Positions 44,451-55,513 of a DNA stretch of 64,000 nucleotides are shown piece by piece (the first letter of the stretch is position 1; each line of letters starts with the position of its first letter). The notes under the pieces were generated by a model that ran no database searches, had not been told where the DNA came from, and worked only from the letters and a program-made list of their open reading frames with translations. The DNA is from Dama dama (taxonomy: Eukaryota; Chordata; Mammalia; Artiodactyla; Cervidae), in assembly GCF_033118175.1 (NCBI RefSeq), contig NC_083685.1, forward strand, positions 128,770,501 through 128,834,500. The letters run 5' to 3'. The position numbers were made by a program, and so were the translations under genes.

Positions 44451-44723
44451 CAGTTCAGTTCAGTTCAGTTAAGTTGCTCAGTCGTGTCCGATTCTTTGCA
44501 ACCCTATGGACTGCAGCATGCCAGGCCTCCCTGTCCATCACCAACTCCCGGAGTCCACCCAAACCCATGTCCATTGAGTCGGTGATGCCATCCAACCATC
44601 TCATCCTCATCGTCCTCTTCTCCTCCTGCCCTCAATCTTTCCCAGCATCAGGGTCTTTTCCAATGAGTCAGCTCTTCGCAGCAGGTGGCCAAGTATTTGG
44701 AGTTTCAGCTTCAACATCAGTCC
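44451..44723 (-). mobile_element. BovB 3' end
   Basis: Begins with the TTCAG tail repeats ('cagttcagttcagttcag') and runs to 'gcttcaacatcagtcc', about 270 bp. Confidence 0.92.
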
Positions 44724-44752
44724 AGCCTCCAAAACTATATCTGTTTGTAGGT

Positions 44753-44959
44753 GAGTGAAAGTCCCTCAGTCACCTCTGACTCTTTGCAACCCCATGGATG
44801 CGTAGCCATCTAGGCTCCTCAATCCATGGGATTTCCCCAGGGCAAGAATCCTGGAGTGGGTTGCCATTTCCTCCTACAGGGGATCTTCTTGACCCAGGGT
44901 TTAAACCTGGGTCTCCGTCACAGCAGGCGGATCTTTAACATCTGAGCCAGCAGGGAAGC
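44753..44959 (-). repeat. Bov-tA-type SINE with probable duplication
   Basis: 'gagtgaaagtccctcagtca' to 'ctgagccagcagggaagc'. ATATCTGTTTGTAGGT (44737-44752) and ATATTTGTCTATAGGT (44960-44975) match at 13 of 16, suggesting an old target duplication. Confidence 0.9.
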
Positions 44960-44975
44960 ATATTTGTCTATAGGT

Positions 44976-46994
44976 AGTCATACGGCTTCAGCCCTATAAA
45001 GTCAGAGCTGCATAGTCAGGAAGAAGACCGGAGGGCCCATTGCAGAGCACACCGATAAAGTGGCCCCTGATGGAGAAAGCCACGTGGCTCCTGCTGTGGG
45101 CCAGTGAGATCACGCACAGTCATTAGACTCCTTTTTACAAACTCGGTTGTCATTTGCTCTAACACAGAGTTGAGGGAATAAAAACACCACAAAAAATTAT
45201 ATCCAATCTAATATTGATTATGTAAAAGCACAGTGAGTCAATTACTAATAAGGAAGCATGTGTCGATGTTAACAGCCCTTGACTTTAGATTAAAATTGCA
45301 CAATTCTGTCTGCCCCTTCCCCCCCCCCCCCACTTCTCCATGCTTTGAGGGGATGACTATAAGCTAGAAAATCAAAAGAAAAGAATGAAAACACTCTTAA
45401 ATGAAATTGATTTGTGTGACAATCTGTTAGATAGTTTCTATACTTTGGTACTGGTATATTAGTTAAACAGGAACTTACATTTTATCATCTGTAAATATTG
45501 GCTCCAAAGACCATATCAGGTTCGCTCTGTCTCTAAAAATTCATATAACATGTATTTTTTGTGAAAATAACTTATCATTAAGCTGAGTTTAATAAAAATC
45601 AAAGTACAGTCTAATTCAAGCATATCTATATCTCACGGGTAAAGTGAATATTGACAGCTCACAGTTATTTTGCTAAACTCAGAGAGGCAACACTAAGGAA
45701 TTAGCTACAAACTGTAAGTTAAAAATTTGGAATGCTGTTTTTGGAGTTAAAGAATGAATCTGAGGTTTCAAATGATTTATTTAACTGTTTAGTTATCTAT
45801 GGAGAAAATCCATTTATATAAATACTAATTTTATGGTAAGAATTTTTCAATTTTACTGTTTTTTTTTTATGGAAAAGGATAGAAAAAAATGAAAGTCAAG
45901 CCCCTTGCTATAAGCTACTTAGCTTAATTTAAGTTATTTCCTTGCTATAATTCAAGTAAACTCAGAACGATATAGTTCCAACATACGTTTAGCTATATGA
46001 CAATGAAATACAGAGGTGTGCCCAAGATGGACAAAGATGTACACACACGTGCATATGTTCAAGGCCAAGGAACTCTACAGATTTATGTATGATTAATTTA
46101 AGTTAAGAGAATTGTACCTTACAGATTTTTTTTTTTTTTTTTTTTTTGGTCCGATCAAGATTTGTATTGTCAGTAATTTTGTAAATGGCTATCCAGAGAG
46201 GACATTTGTTATTGGCTAGGGTGATGGATTAGGCCATTTTGGTCATTTTTCAGTTACAAAGCATTTGTTTGCCTTGAAGCAAATAGAAACAGGCTTTCAA
46301 ATCATTAGAAAGCCAGGTATGTTTGCAACGAAATAACACGATGAATAGAACTTTGGAGAGCCAACTAAGAATAGATGGCCCTAAGGAAAGGTGATCCCTC
46401 TTCCAAAATGCTCTCATCCCCTCCCAATTATCATGCTTTAAGCCGCCTTTACAATTTCTCAATTCTGTTTTGTGAAGTTGAAAAGCACAGTGTTTTGGTT
46501 GGGAGGAAAATATATCAAGAAACGGAACAAGTTGTAGTCTGAATGGTCTTTACAAATAACTCAAGAGAGAAACCCTGTGAATGAAAGATATTAAGTTACT
46601 CTCAGCGGTGCAGCTATGCTGTAAGGGAGATCACTAGTTTGCAAAATTAACTCATTAATATGCTGATTTTATTGTTTCTTTATCTTATTAGGCCAGGGAT
46701 GAAAATGCGTGATACATAGGACAGTATGCCCCCTCTACATTTGGGAATCTCTTTTTCACTGAACTTGAATAAAAACTAGAATTCTCAAGAATCAGCCCAA
46801 ACAGCTATTGCCTTCCGCTGAAGTTAGCACCCAGGACGGAAGGGAAGCCCGCGTTTCCTGCCAGCTCCCCCAGGGCAGGGCTTCCCCCATCAGCCATCTG
46901 CCACTGGATGGGTTCCTATTAGCAAGAGCTAACGCTAAGGCCATTCTTAGCATCCACCAAGATATTTTCTGAAAGCTGTCATGAATTAGCTGTG
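44976..46994. other. Repeat-poor AT-rich sequence, no gene seen
   Basis: 2 kb with no recognised young transposon. Contains a C run (about 45319-45331) and a T run of about 22 (46126-46147). Mostly AT-rich, with stops in every frame. Confidence 0.5.
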
Positions 46995-47110
46995 GGAATT
47001 TCACAGATGAAAGCCTGGGTCCTCTAAGTATAGTTACTGTGCCCAAGGCACATCGCCATGCAGTCAGAACCAGAACTCAAACCTGAGTTCCAGCCTGGCT
47101 TCCGCAGCTG
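46995..47110 (-). repeat. MIR-like old SINE (partial)
   Basis: 'cacagatgaaagcctgggtc', 'gtgcccaaggcacatcgcca' and 'accagaactcaaacctgagt' follow the antisense MIR core to head order. Diverged. Confidence 0.6.
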
Positions 47111-47225
47111 GGCAGCTACCCCCTGGCTCACACAGCCTCCCCAGCATCTGGCAATTGATTCTTCCGTGCTGAAAGACAGACAAGAGCTCTGAAGATGCTT
47201 GTGTTGTGGTGGAAGGACGCACGTG

Positions 47226-47272
47226 CATCGGCAGCTGGGTTCGTTACCACGGGTGCCTCCTGGGAAGCCCTG
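47226..47272 (-). repeat. Bov-tA head fragment
   Basis: Only the tRNA-like head complement 'ggttcgttaccacgggtgcc' and 'tcctgggaagccc' remains. It lies before, not after, the body fragment at 47331, so the two are not halves of one element. Confidence 0.75.
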
Positions 47273-47330
47273 CAGTAAGTTCAGTCGCGCTGACATACAC
47301 ATAAATATATTTATATATACGCACTAGTGT

Positions 47331-47453
47331 GAGCGCTTAGCTGCTCAGTCGTTTCCAAGTCTTTGGGACCCTGTGGACTGTAGCCCGCCAGGCTCCTCTG
47401 TCCATGGGATTCTCCAGGCAAGAATACTGGAGTGGGTTGCCATTTCCTTCTCT
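47331..47453 (-). repeat. Bov-tA-type SINE fragment (body only)
   Basis: 'gctgctcagtcgtttccaag' to 'gggttgccatttccttctct', where the match stops abruptly and AT-rich unique DNA begins. Confidence 0.9.
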
Positions 47454-48728
47454 GTAAAGCAATTCTATTCTAATTAATTTTTTTTAATTTAATCTTAATA
47501 ACCACATGCTTCTAATAGTTCCTCATTGTCCAACCCACCCCATCCTCCTTTTAATGCCTTTCTCGCCGCCATCACTCTTGTTCTCTGGAAGCGACAGCAT
47601 CAACTGCACATTAATTACCATTCATCATAATTAATTCATTTCCATTGGTTATCTAACCTTTTGAAATGTTTTCCATTTAAAAGATCAGTTAAATTTTATC
47701 CCAGAGAAATTGATTACTAATGCCAGGAAAGAATATTGGAGGGCCAAGACACCTTCAAAAGTCTAGTCACCAAAAGGCAGTTCCTACTTCATGTGACCCA
47801 TGACTTATGGGGGGAGAAGAGCCAAGATACCAGGACCTGGAGCAATTTTAGGAGCTCACAAAAGTGTTTTAAATGGTTAGGAAATCAGAAAGAACAAACT
47901 ATATTTCTAGTTCAAGACTGGGAGTGGGAGCTGCTGCCGCTGGCTGGCATCTCTGGAGATAGTTGATACATGTCACTAAGCTGGGAAAAGACCGCCGTTC
48001 AATACTAGACATATGGTTTCTGAATGCATATCACTTTTGCAACTTGGTGTAAACTCAAACTTTTTTCTTATAAGGTGATCACCATGGAGAGGAATGGATA
48101 AGGATTCTCACACTTTTATGGTTATTTCACAAGAAACCCGAAGATTTGGATGGTTTATATCTCTCTTTGTGTCTCAGTTATTCTATTAAATAACTAAATG
48201 GGGATAACAGTAACAACAGAAGAACAATTTATTTGTCCGTGGCAAAACACAACTTTCTGATTTTGTTCAGAGGAAAAGATTTTATATCTGTCTAGCTGTC
48301 GTGGGATTATCTGAAGTAGCTTTCTTTATTAAAATAAGAACTGCTTTGATAACTTTCCATATGTTGCTAAAGCACAAAATTTTTAATGCAACCACAAAAA
48401 TGCAGCTACTAACATTTGAGCTGCTAAATCTTTAGCCTTCCAGAAATTGTCAGAGGTTGCACATCAGAAGTAAAGGTTTTGGGTTATTACAGACCAGGAC
48501 TTGTAGAAGGATGCTATCCAGTACAATAGCCACTAGTGACAGAGAGTTGTTTCTGTTAAAATTTAAATTAATCGAATTTAAGCAAGATTAGAGAGTCTGC
48601 TCCTCAGTCACACTATCAGATTTCAGGTTCTCAGTCATCTTGTGTGAATGTAGCTACCGTTTTGGAAACAGCAGTCATAGGACTTTTCCATCATCTGCTA
48701 GACTCATACTAGAGGCTAGCACATAAAA
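47454..48728. other. AT-rich unique sequence, homeodomain-type motifs at left
   Basis: 47465-47690 contains several TAATTA cores ('ctaattaattttttttaatt', 'cacattaattaccatt', 'cataattaattcat') around GC-balanced sequence, as in some conserved enhancers. The rest has no recognised feature. Confidence 0.4.
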
Positions 48729-48970
48729 ATTTAGGCTCTGTAGCCCATGTGGTGTTTGCTACTCAACTCTGCCATCATAGGGGGAAAGCATCTGTAAGCA
48801 TATGGAATCAAATGGGCATGACTGTGTCCCAATAAAACTTTATTTACAAAAATGGGCAGTGGGCTGGGGCTAGCTGCAAAATATAGTTTGCCAAACTCTG
48901 GACCAGATTTTCCATGCAGGGCACCTAGAACTGTGTTGGACCCAGAGTAAGCATTCAATAAATAATCGTC
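48729..48970 (+). repeat. Old DNA-transposon-like fossil plus MIR tail
   Basis: 'actcaactctgccatcatag', 'aatgggcatgactgtgtccc', 'aataaaactttatttacaaa' and 'tagtttgccaaactctgg' are in the order of a familiar old mammalian repeat (probably hAT-like). 48910-48962 ('agtaagcattcaataaataa') looks like a MIR 3' end. Confidence 0.6.
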
Positions 48971-50423
48971 TTCTCTATTGCGAGGACTTAAAAATCAGAA
49001 CAAGAACTATCAGACTGGAAATCAGTTAAAAGTTCAACAGTTTTTGCATCTACAATTTGGCATGTTCCAGAAATGTAGCAGCTATAATTTATTTTAAGAA
49101 GATGCTGTAAAAAGAGAGAGAGATTTGAAAACCATTTACTGGAAAGATGGTCTTGAGCCATCTTTGTCTTTTAGCAAGCTATGTACAGTATCTGTCCAGT
49201 GTTTTCTTTAAAAAAAGGCCAAATCATACATGAGTAGTCTCATATTTCTGGGTAGGGACTTATGGAAGTCTTAATTTTATTATCTTTGCTTCTCTGTGTT
49301 TTGCCACATTTTTCTACCTATTCTCGCTTTTATTTTGATAATCGGAGGAAAGAACCTGCTAAAGTAGTTGAAGTTACTGGCGTCAGTTTTCCCCGACACG
49401 TTCCTGATCTCGGGGCGGGAAATGCACCGAACACATACTGTTCCCACTGAAGCACAGCGCTGCCCACTTCTATTTAGTCTGTCTCTACTTACGTATTTTA
49501 TAAACGCCACTGGTCTGAGACAAAATAATAATAGTGTGAAGGTGGCCAAGCATGTGAATCTCGAATAATTTAGGGATACGGTTTAATGGACTGCTGGATT
49601 GTTTATAGCTTCAAGATCATCATTTGGAACTTAGGGAAATTTTCATAAACAACCCCCACCCCTTTACTCACCAACTCTGTCTTCTCATTCACCTAAGCAC
49701 AAAAGCAAAAATTAAAAGTCTTTCTCTGTGTGAACTGTGGTGCATCTTCATCATCAATGGGCATGCACAGATTATTCTGTGACACATGCCATCCAAAACC
49801 AGTGAAGCGAGCCGGCTTCACTGAGAATTTACAACACAGGAAAATATCTACAGCATGCTATTAGGTATAAAAATGGATCCATACACCATTTGGATTTGGG
49901 TTATAACACAGACAAAACATACAAATGTCAAACTAAATTTTTAAATTTACATTCCAGAGTTTTATTCTTTTAAAAACAGATAAACACTCATGTTATGTAT
50001 ATTTGTGTACACACACAGGCATACACACATATACACGCTAAAGATAAACAGAAAGCTTTGAATGTGTATTAAGTAAATGCACAGAGTGAATCTGAAATGT
50101 ACCTGAAAGATAAACAATTCTGTATAAATATTTAGTCCAGCGGGAAATACAGCATTATCACAATTTCTGGCAATATTTTATTAGAAATAGAATATCACCT
50201 CTTTTTTTTTTTTTTTCCTTCCATTTTTCTGTGTTTGGAGCAGTGGCATTCCATGGAGATTTTAGAATGACTAAAAATTTTCTTCTACTGAAACTATTCT
50301 GTCTTGTTAATTTTGGCAGCCTGATCCCTTTGCTTTTAATTGTTATGAAATTGATCACAATGACAGCAATTTCAAGTAGCTAAGCATGTCTATATTTTTA
50401 TCTTCTTGATGGGCAAAAATTCT
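48971..50423. other. Unique AT-rich sequence, no gene seen
   Basis: 1.45 kb. Opposed short frames at 49262-49568 show no recognisable domain. T run at about 50202-50217. No recognised transposon. Confidence 0.5.
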
Positions 50424-50434
50424 GTTGTGGTATG

Positions 50435-50647
50435 CTCAGATACTCAGTTATGCCTGACTCTTTGCAACCCCATGGACCATAGCCTGCCAGACTCCTCTGA
50501 AAATGGAATTTTTCAGGCAAGAATACTGGAGTAGGTTTCCATTTCCTACTCCAAGAGATCTTCCTGACCCAGGAATAGAACCTGCGTCTCTTATGTATCC
50601 TGCAATGACAGGCGGCTTCTTTACCACTGGATCCACCTGAGAAGCCC
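50435..50647 (-). repeat. Bov-tA-type SINE with exact 11-bp duplication
   Basis: 'ctcagatactcagttatgcc' to 'ggatccacctgagaagccc'. GTTGTGGTATG flanks it at 50424-50434 and 50648-50658. Confidence 0.96.
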
Positions 50648-50658
50648 GTTGTGGTATG

Positions 50659-51505
50659 TGTTCATATCCATAAGAAAGGGAAAGGTGTTTCCCTTTCCAG
50701 TTGAGAAAGCTTCATTTGGGTAATGGTGTGATTTTTCCATACGAGGTGGTCACACTGGCGGTAGCCAAGAAGCCTTATAGGAAAGAAGGAGATGTTAAGT
50801 TTTACCTCAGGATCCATTTACAAGTCCTGTTTGGCAGCATTTTCTCTGAGAACAAGCTATGCTATATATTTCAGAGAAATTGAAACCATATGTTGACACC
50901 TAAAAATCTTGAGAAATACCACTGGAGTTTGCAAGAAAACACATAAATATAATCAAATCGTTGAGAATATGTCTACTCAGAAGTAACTATAATACTTTGC
51001 TTGTTTTTCAAGGAGCTGTATTAGTGATCTTAATGCCATTAACTGTAACACACAGACCAATTGAAGCTGACTGATTGAGTTAATATTAAACTCTTCATCT
51101 TGTATTTCCACATTGAAATGAAAAGATTTCATAGTGCCCGCTTCAGTTTTAGTAGTAATTATGTTTTCTCACTGATGCTTGGTATAGAGAGCTTCTCTGT
51201 CAATAGACTGGGGTCTTGGAATGAGATTGAAGCCAACATGAAGCCTCAGGAAGGAAAAAAAAATACTATTTGGAGCATATTTAGGCTGGCAGGTATTTGA
51301 TGAGCTACTGAACAGCCATTGCAATTTCTCTAGCATTCCAACTAGTCACTTTTGTCCACAAATATCACAAATAACTCTCCCATAGGGCTAACTCCAATCT
51401 TAATTTAAAAATGGACACCCAACACAAGGGACCTGTCACAATGGAATCTGAATTTAAAGTTCAACATAAGGCAATTCTTCTGGGTCCCCAGAAATATACC
51501 TACTT
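50659..51505. other. Unique sequence, no gene seen
   Basis: About 850 bp of single-copy AT-leaning DNA. Short frames only (60-66 codons). Confidence 0.55.
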
Positions 51506-51516
51506 AGAGATAATTA

Positions 51517-51714
51517 GGCTTCTCTAGTGGTTCAGACTATAAAGAGCCTGCCTGCAATGTGGGAGACCAGATTTGAGCCCTGGATCAGGAAGATCCCCTG
51601 GAGACAGAAATGGCAACCCACTCCAGTATTCTTGCCTGGAAAATCCCATGGATAGAGGAGCCTGGCTACAGTCCACGGGGTCACAAAGAGTCAGACACGA
51701 CTGAATGACTTAAC

Positions 51715-51761
<47 letters not shown>
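51517..51761 (+). repeat. Bov-tA-type SINE with long (CA)n tail
   Basis: 'ggcttctctagtggttcaga' to 'gactgaatgacttaacataa', then about 22 CA units (51717-51760) as its tail. AGAGATAATTA at 51506-51516 and 51762-51772 is an exact 11-bp duplication enclosing SINE plus tail. Confidence 0.96.
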
Positions 51762-51763
<2 letters not shown>

Positions 51764-51772
51764 AGATAATTA

Positions 51773-51981
51773 TGGGCTCCCCAGGTGGCTCGGTGGTAAA
51801 GAATCCAGCTGCCAATGCAGAAGACACAGGTTGGATCCCTGGGTTGGGAAGATCCTCTGGAGAAGGAAATGGCAGCGTACTCCAGAATTCTTGCCTGGGA
51901 AATCCCACAGATATCTGAGCATGGGGGGCTACAGTCCGTGGGGTTGCAAGAAGTAGGACATGACTTAGTGACTGAGCACGC
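51773..51981 (+). repeat. Second Bov-tA-type SINE at the same target site
   Basis: 'tgggctccccaggtggctcg' to 'gacttagtgactgagcacgc'. It begins directly after the second AGAGATAATTA and is followed by AGAGGTAATTA (51982-51992), a third copy with one change. Same orientation as its neighbour. Confidence 0.95.
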
Positions 51982-52099
51982 AGAGGTAATTATAGTAATG
52001 GAACATGGAGGGGGTTTTGTCTGTAGATGCTTCACTTTGAGTAAAGGCACCCATGACATCATCACTATGGTGTGACTTTAGAATACTGTCCACATGGAA

Positions 52100-52310
52100 A
52101 GTGAAGTCAAGTGAAGTCTCTCAGTCGTGTCTGACTCTTCGAGACCCCATGGACTGTAGTCTATCAGGCTCCTCTGTCCATAGGATTTTGCAGGCAAGAA
52201 TACTGGAGTGGGTTGCCATTTCCTTCTCCAGGGATCTTCCCCACTCAGGGATCAAACCCGGGTCTCCCGCATTGTAGGCAGACGCTTTATCCTCTGAGCC
52301 CCCAGGAAAG
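52100..52310 (-). repeat. Bov-tA-type SINE (GTGAAGT-tail variant)
   Basis: Tail side has 'gtgaagtcaagtgaagtctc' repeats. Body to 'tcctctgagcccccaggaaa' with the 'ggcagacgctttatc' head variant, marking a subfamily different from the GTT-tailed copies. Confidence 0.93.
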
Positions 52311-53009
52311 CACAGAAGTAAAACATGGTGATAACCTTTTTCCCCTGCACCAATTTGAGTTGGAAGTCCTGTGATGGGGTCCCCACAGAGGGCAAGTCCT
52401 GTGATCACTGCTCACTGCCGTATGCACCAGGGACTCCCGTTCCCTCTGCCCCCAGGAAGCGTCCTGACCTTCAGTCCATCTGCAGTGACCCTCACAGCCC
52501 AGCGCTCTCAGTACGCTGATCTCTGTGCATCCTTTTTATGGCTATTTGTGTTGTTAGCTTAATGGATCATTTGATACTGGAAATAAGGCAGTTTCTCTAA
52601 TGTACTTTCTCAAATGTCCCTTTCATACACTTTCTTTTCTTTAACTTTTCATTTATCAACAAACGCACATGTACTTGCATACCTCGGCCACCTCGCCCAT
52701 TAGGAATCCCTCTTAGTTATATAGACTTCTTGGTCTGTTTTTTGTTTTGGCTGGTGGAGTGGACTACATGTATTGAACAAAGAGGGCATTTCTACCTCAA
52801 TTATTTGCAGAGAGAATATGCCCTCACCCGTAGACCTACCACCATCACCATCGTCTCTTCCCAAGGGGCAAAGGTCTCAGGGTTTCTCTAGTGCAGATTT
52901 GCCAGAAGACTGTATTTGATGGAATTTTAAATAATTCTTTTTAATATCTTCATGAGTAGAATAAACTTCCCAATGGGCATGCACACACACTGACTCTGAA
53001 GTTTGGACT
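52311..53009. other. Unique sequence, no gene seen
   Basis: About 700 bp; pyrimidine-rich around 52380-52560. No recognised feature. Confidence 0.5.
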
Positions 53010-53215
53010 GTATGTATTGAGTACCTACGACGTACCAAGGAAATTTGCTCGGTATCAGATTTATATCACACAGACTTAACTGAAACCCATGAGGAAGTTA
53101 ATCCTCCCTTTATAAACAAGGAGACTGAGCCTTGGAAATTTAAATAATTGGCTCACATTCCTGCATCTGGAAGATAAGTTCGGTGGGTTTAGACGATGAA
53201 GCCTGGACTTTTAGC
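53010..53215 (-). repeat. MIR SINE (old)
   Basis: 'tgtattgagtacctacgacg', 'ataaacaaggagactgagcc' and 'ggctcacattcctgcatctg' follow antisense MIR from 3' end to core and head. Confidence 0.75.
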
Positions 53216-53235
53216 TGTATTATGTACTGACCGAT

Positions 53236-53499
53236 CGTTGTTGCTACTGCTGTTTAGTTGCTAAGTTGTGTCCGACTCCTTTGTGACTCCACAGACTGTA
53301 GCCCTCCAGGCTCCTCTGTCCACTGGAATTCCCAGGCACGAATACTGGAGTGCATTGCCAGTTTCTCCTCCAGAGGATCTTTCCAACCCAGGGATCAAAA
53401 TCCCGACCCGATGGATCAAATCTGTCTCCTGCATTGGCACGTGGATTTTTTTTCTTTTTCTTTTTTTTTTTTTACCACTGAGCCACCTAGGAAGCCCTT
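53236..53499 (-). repeat. Bov-tA-type SINE with internal poly-T expansion
   Basis: 'gttgttgctactgctgttta' tail side. Head complement 'accactgagccacctaggaa'. At 53446-53474 the usual short 'gattctttacc' has grown to a T-rich run of about 28 bp. A second local duplication brings 'ggatcaaa' twice (53392 and 53414). Confidence 0.93.
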
Positions 53500-53610
53500 T
53501 TACCAATTTTTACTCCTTCTCATAAGCCATGATGGCCTTGAAGCTATGAAAGGCAGTTTTACTGCTAGAAACAAATATAATAAACAAAAAATACAAAATT
53601 ATTTGAGAAG

Positions 53611-54066
53611 CAGGGTGTGTTAGTTCACTTTACTTGGTCAACTTGACTGGATCAGGGGATTCTGGATAGCTGGTTAGTCATTATATCTGGGTGTGTCTGA
53701 CAGGATGTTTCCTGAGAAGACTAGCATTTGGATCAGTGGACTCAGTAAAGCAGGTGGCCCTCCACACTGCGGGTGGGTATCGGTCAGTCCACTGGGGGCC
53801 TAAACGGGTCAGAGGTGGAGAGAGGAGGAATTCACCTCTTCTGAAGGTGGGACGCCAGTCTCCTGCGCTCTGATAGGACTTAAACCCTCGGCTTTTGGAC
53901 TCAGCAGGAGTCCCACCACTGGTTTCTCTAAGTATTCAGCTTGCAGGGAGCAGATTACCGGGCTTCTCAGCCTCCATAATCCTGTGAGCTAATCTCATCC
54001 CTAATAAATAGATTAATCAATCAATTTCCTCTTGGTTTGCTTTCTCTGGAGAACCCTGACTAATAC
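53611..54066. repeat. Old interspersed repeat with TGTRTTAGT-like ends
   Basis: 'gtgttagttcac' at the left and 'ccctgactaatacag' at the right form short inverted ends around about 440 bp that includes 'gtcaacttgactggatcagg', 'tcagtggactcagtaaagca' and 'tttctctggagaaccctgac'. I recognise the consensus as an old mammalian repeat but cannot assign the family. Confidence 0.7.
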
Positions 54067-54249
54067 AGAGTGATAATTTGCAAGAAAGGAAATAGCCAAA
54101 TAGAGATTTTAAATGGGCTTATTGCCAGGATTCTTCTTTACTATCTCAAATCATTGAAAGAGAATTGTGTAAGACATGTTGAGTGTGTTTATGAATACCT
54201 TTTCTGGGGAGATGGTCAGTAACTTTTGTCAGATTCTCTGAGTGGCTCA

Positions 54250-54469
54250 GGATGGTTTGTTGGTTGGTTTGTTTGTATTTTCTGTGCTGGACCTTTGTTG
54301 CTGCGTGCGGGCTCCTCATTGCAGTGGCTTCCCTTGAGGAGTGTGGGCCCTAGAGCACAGGTTCAGCAGCTCCGGCGCATGAGCTAAGTTGCTCCACGGC
54401 ATGTGGAATTTTCTCGGACCAGGGATTGAACTCATGCCCCTCTCATTGGCAGGACCACCAGGGAAGTCC
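54250..54469 (-). repeat. CHR-type tRNA SINE (long form)
   Basis: Long antisense form: 'tttgttgctgcgtgcgggct', 'ctcattgcagtggcttccct', 'gctaagttgctccacggcat', 'ggaccaccagggaagtcc'. It retains more of the tRNA-unrelated region than the other CHR copies here. Confidence 0.92.
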
Positions 54470-54559
54470 ATGATAGCTTTATTGCTATGTATTACTGTGA
54501 ACAAAAAGCATCAATGACTTTTCATATAGAATATATATAATGATGTCATTGATGCTTTC

Positions 54560-54632
54560 TGTTCATTAAAGATATATATCTCTCTCTATATATATATACA
54601 CATATATATAGGTATATATATACACACACACA
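54560..54632. repeat. TA/TC/CA compound microsatellite
   Basis: Alternating TATA, CTCT and CACA tracts directly abutting the tail side of the following BovB 3' end. Confidence 0.9.
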
Positions 54633-55097
54633 TTCAGTTCAGTTCAGTTCAGTCACTCAGTCATGTCCGACTCTTTGTGACCCCATGTATCACACCATGC
54701 CAGGCCTCCCTGTCTATCACCAACTCCCAGAGTCTACCCAAACCCATGTCCATCGAGTCAGTGATGCCATCCAGCCATCTGTCGTCCCCTTCTCCTCCTG
54801 CCCCCAATCCCTCCCAGCATCAGGGTCTTTTCCAGTGAGTCAGCTCTTCACATGCGGTGGCCAAAGTATTGGAGTTTCAGCCTCAGCATCACTCTTTCCA
54901 ATGAACACCCAGGACTGATCTCCTTTAGGATGGACTGGTTGGATCTCCTTGCAGTCCAAGGGACTCTCAAGAGTCTTCTCCAACACCACAGTTCAAAAGC
55001 ATCAATTCTTCGGCACTCAGCTTTCTTCACAGTCCAACTCTCACATCCATACATGACTACTGGAAAAACCATAGCCTTGACTAGATGGACCTTTGTT
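54633..55097 (-). mobile_element. BovB 3' end (uninterrupted reference copy)
   Basis: About 465 bp from the TTCAG tail repeats to 'ctagatggacctttgtt'. It includes 'catccatacatgactactgg' (about 55047-55066) without interruption, the exact site where the LTR sits in the 4.5-kb copy. The minus frame 54848-55072 is ORF2 C-terminus remnant. Confidence 0.94.
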
Positions 55098-55513
55098 ACA
55101 TTAATTACACTTAAATGTCTAGATGTTACACAGATACTCAGATTTTCATCCTTAAGTTTTAGACTTACACTTTTTCTGGAAAGAGGAGGACTTGTGTTTC
55201 TTGGAGTAACTGCACCTTACTCTCTTTTCACAAAGCCTGAATACTCCTCTGGTCACAGATCATAGTAAGATTTCAAGATATATGTCATGTCCCTGGAGGT
55301 TTACAGACGTGAATGGAACTCTTTAATTTGGATCTAGTTTTCTTTTTCCTCACCTTAGGCATCAAATTTTACAGCATTGAAAGAGGGTTTTAATCATTGT
55401 CTTTATTCTTCTTGGAGACCTGGAAACTCTCTGCCTTCAGAATCTGACAGTCACACTTGAACTAATAGGATATTCATTAATTAATGGTTTAGTATCTTTC
55501 AGCCTTGGAATAA
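55098..55513. other. Unique sequence, no gene seen
   Basis: About 415 bp, AT-rich, with no recognised feature. Confidence 0.55.

Noticed and set aside
46126..46147. T run as a poly(A) tail of an antisense processed pseudogene
   Set aside because: The adjacent sequence has no open frame or similarity I recognise, and no flanking duplication was found.
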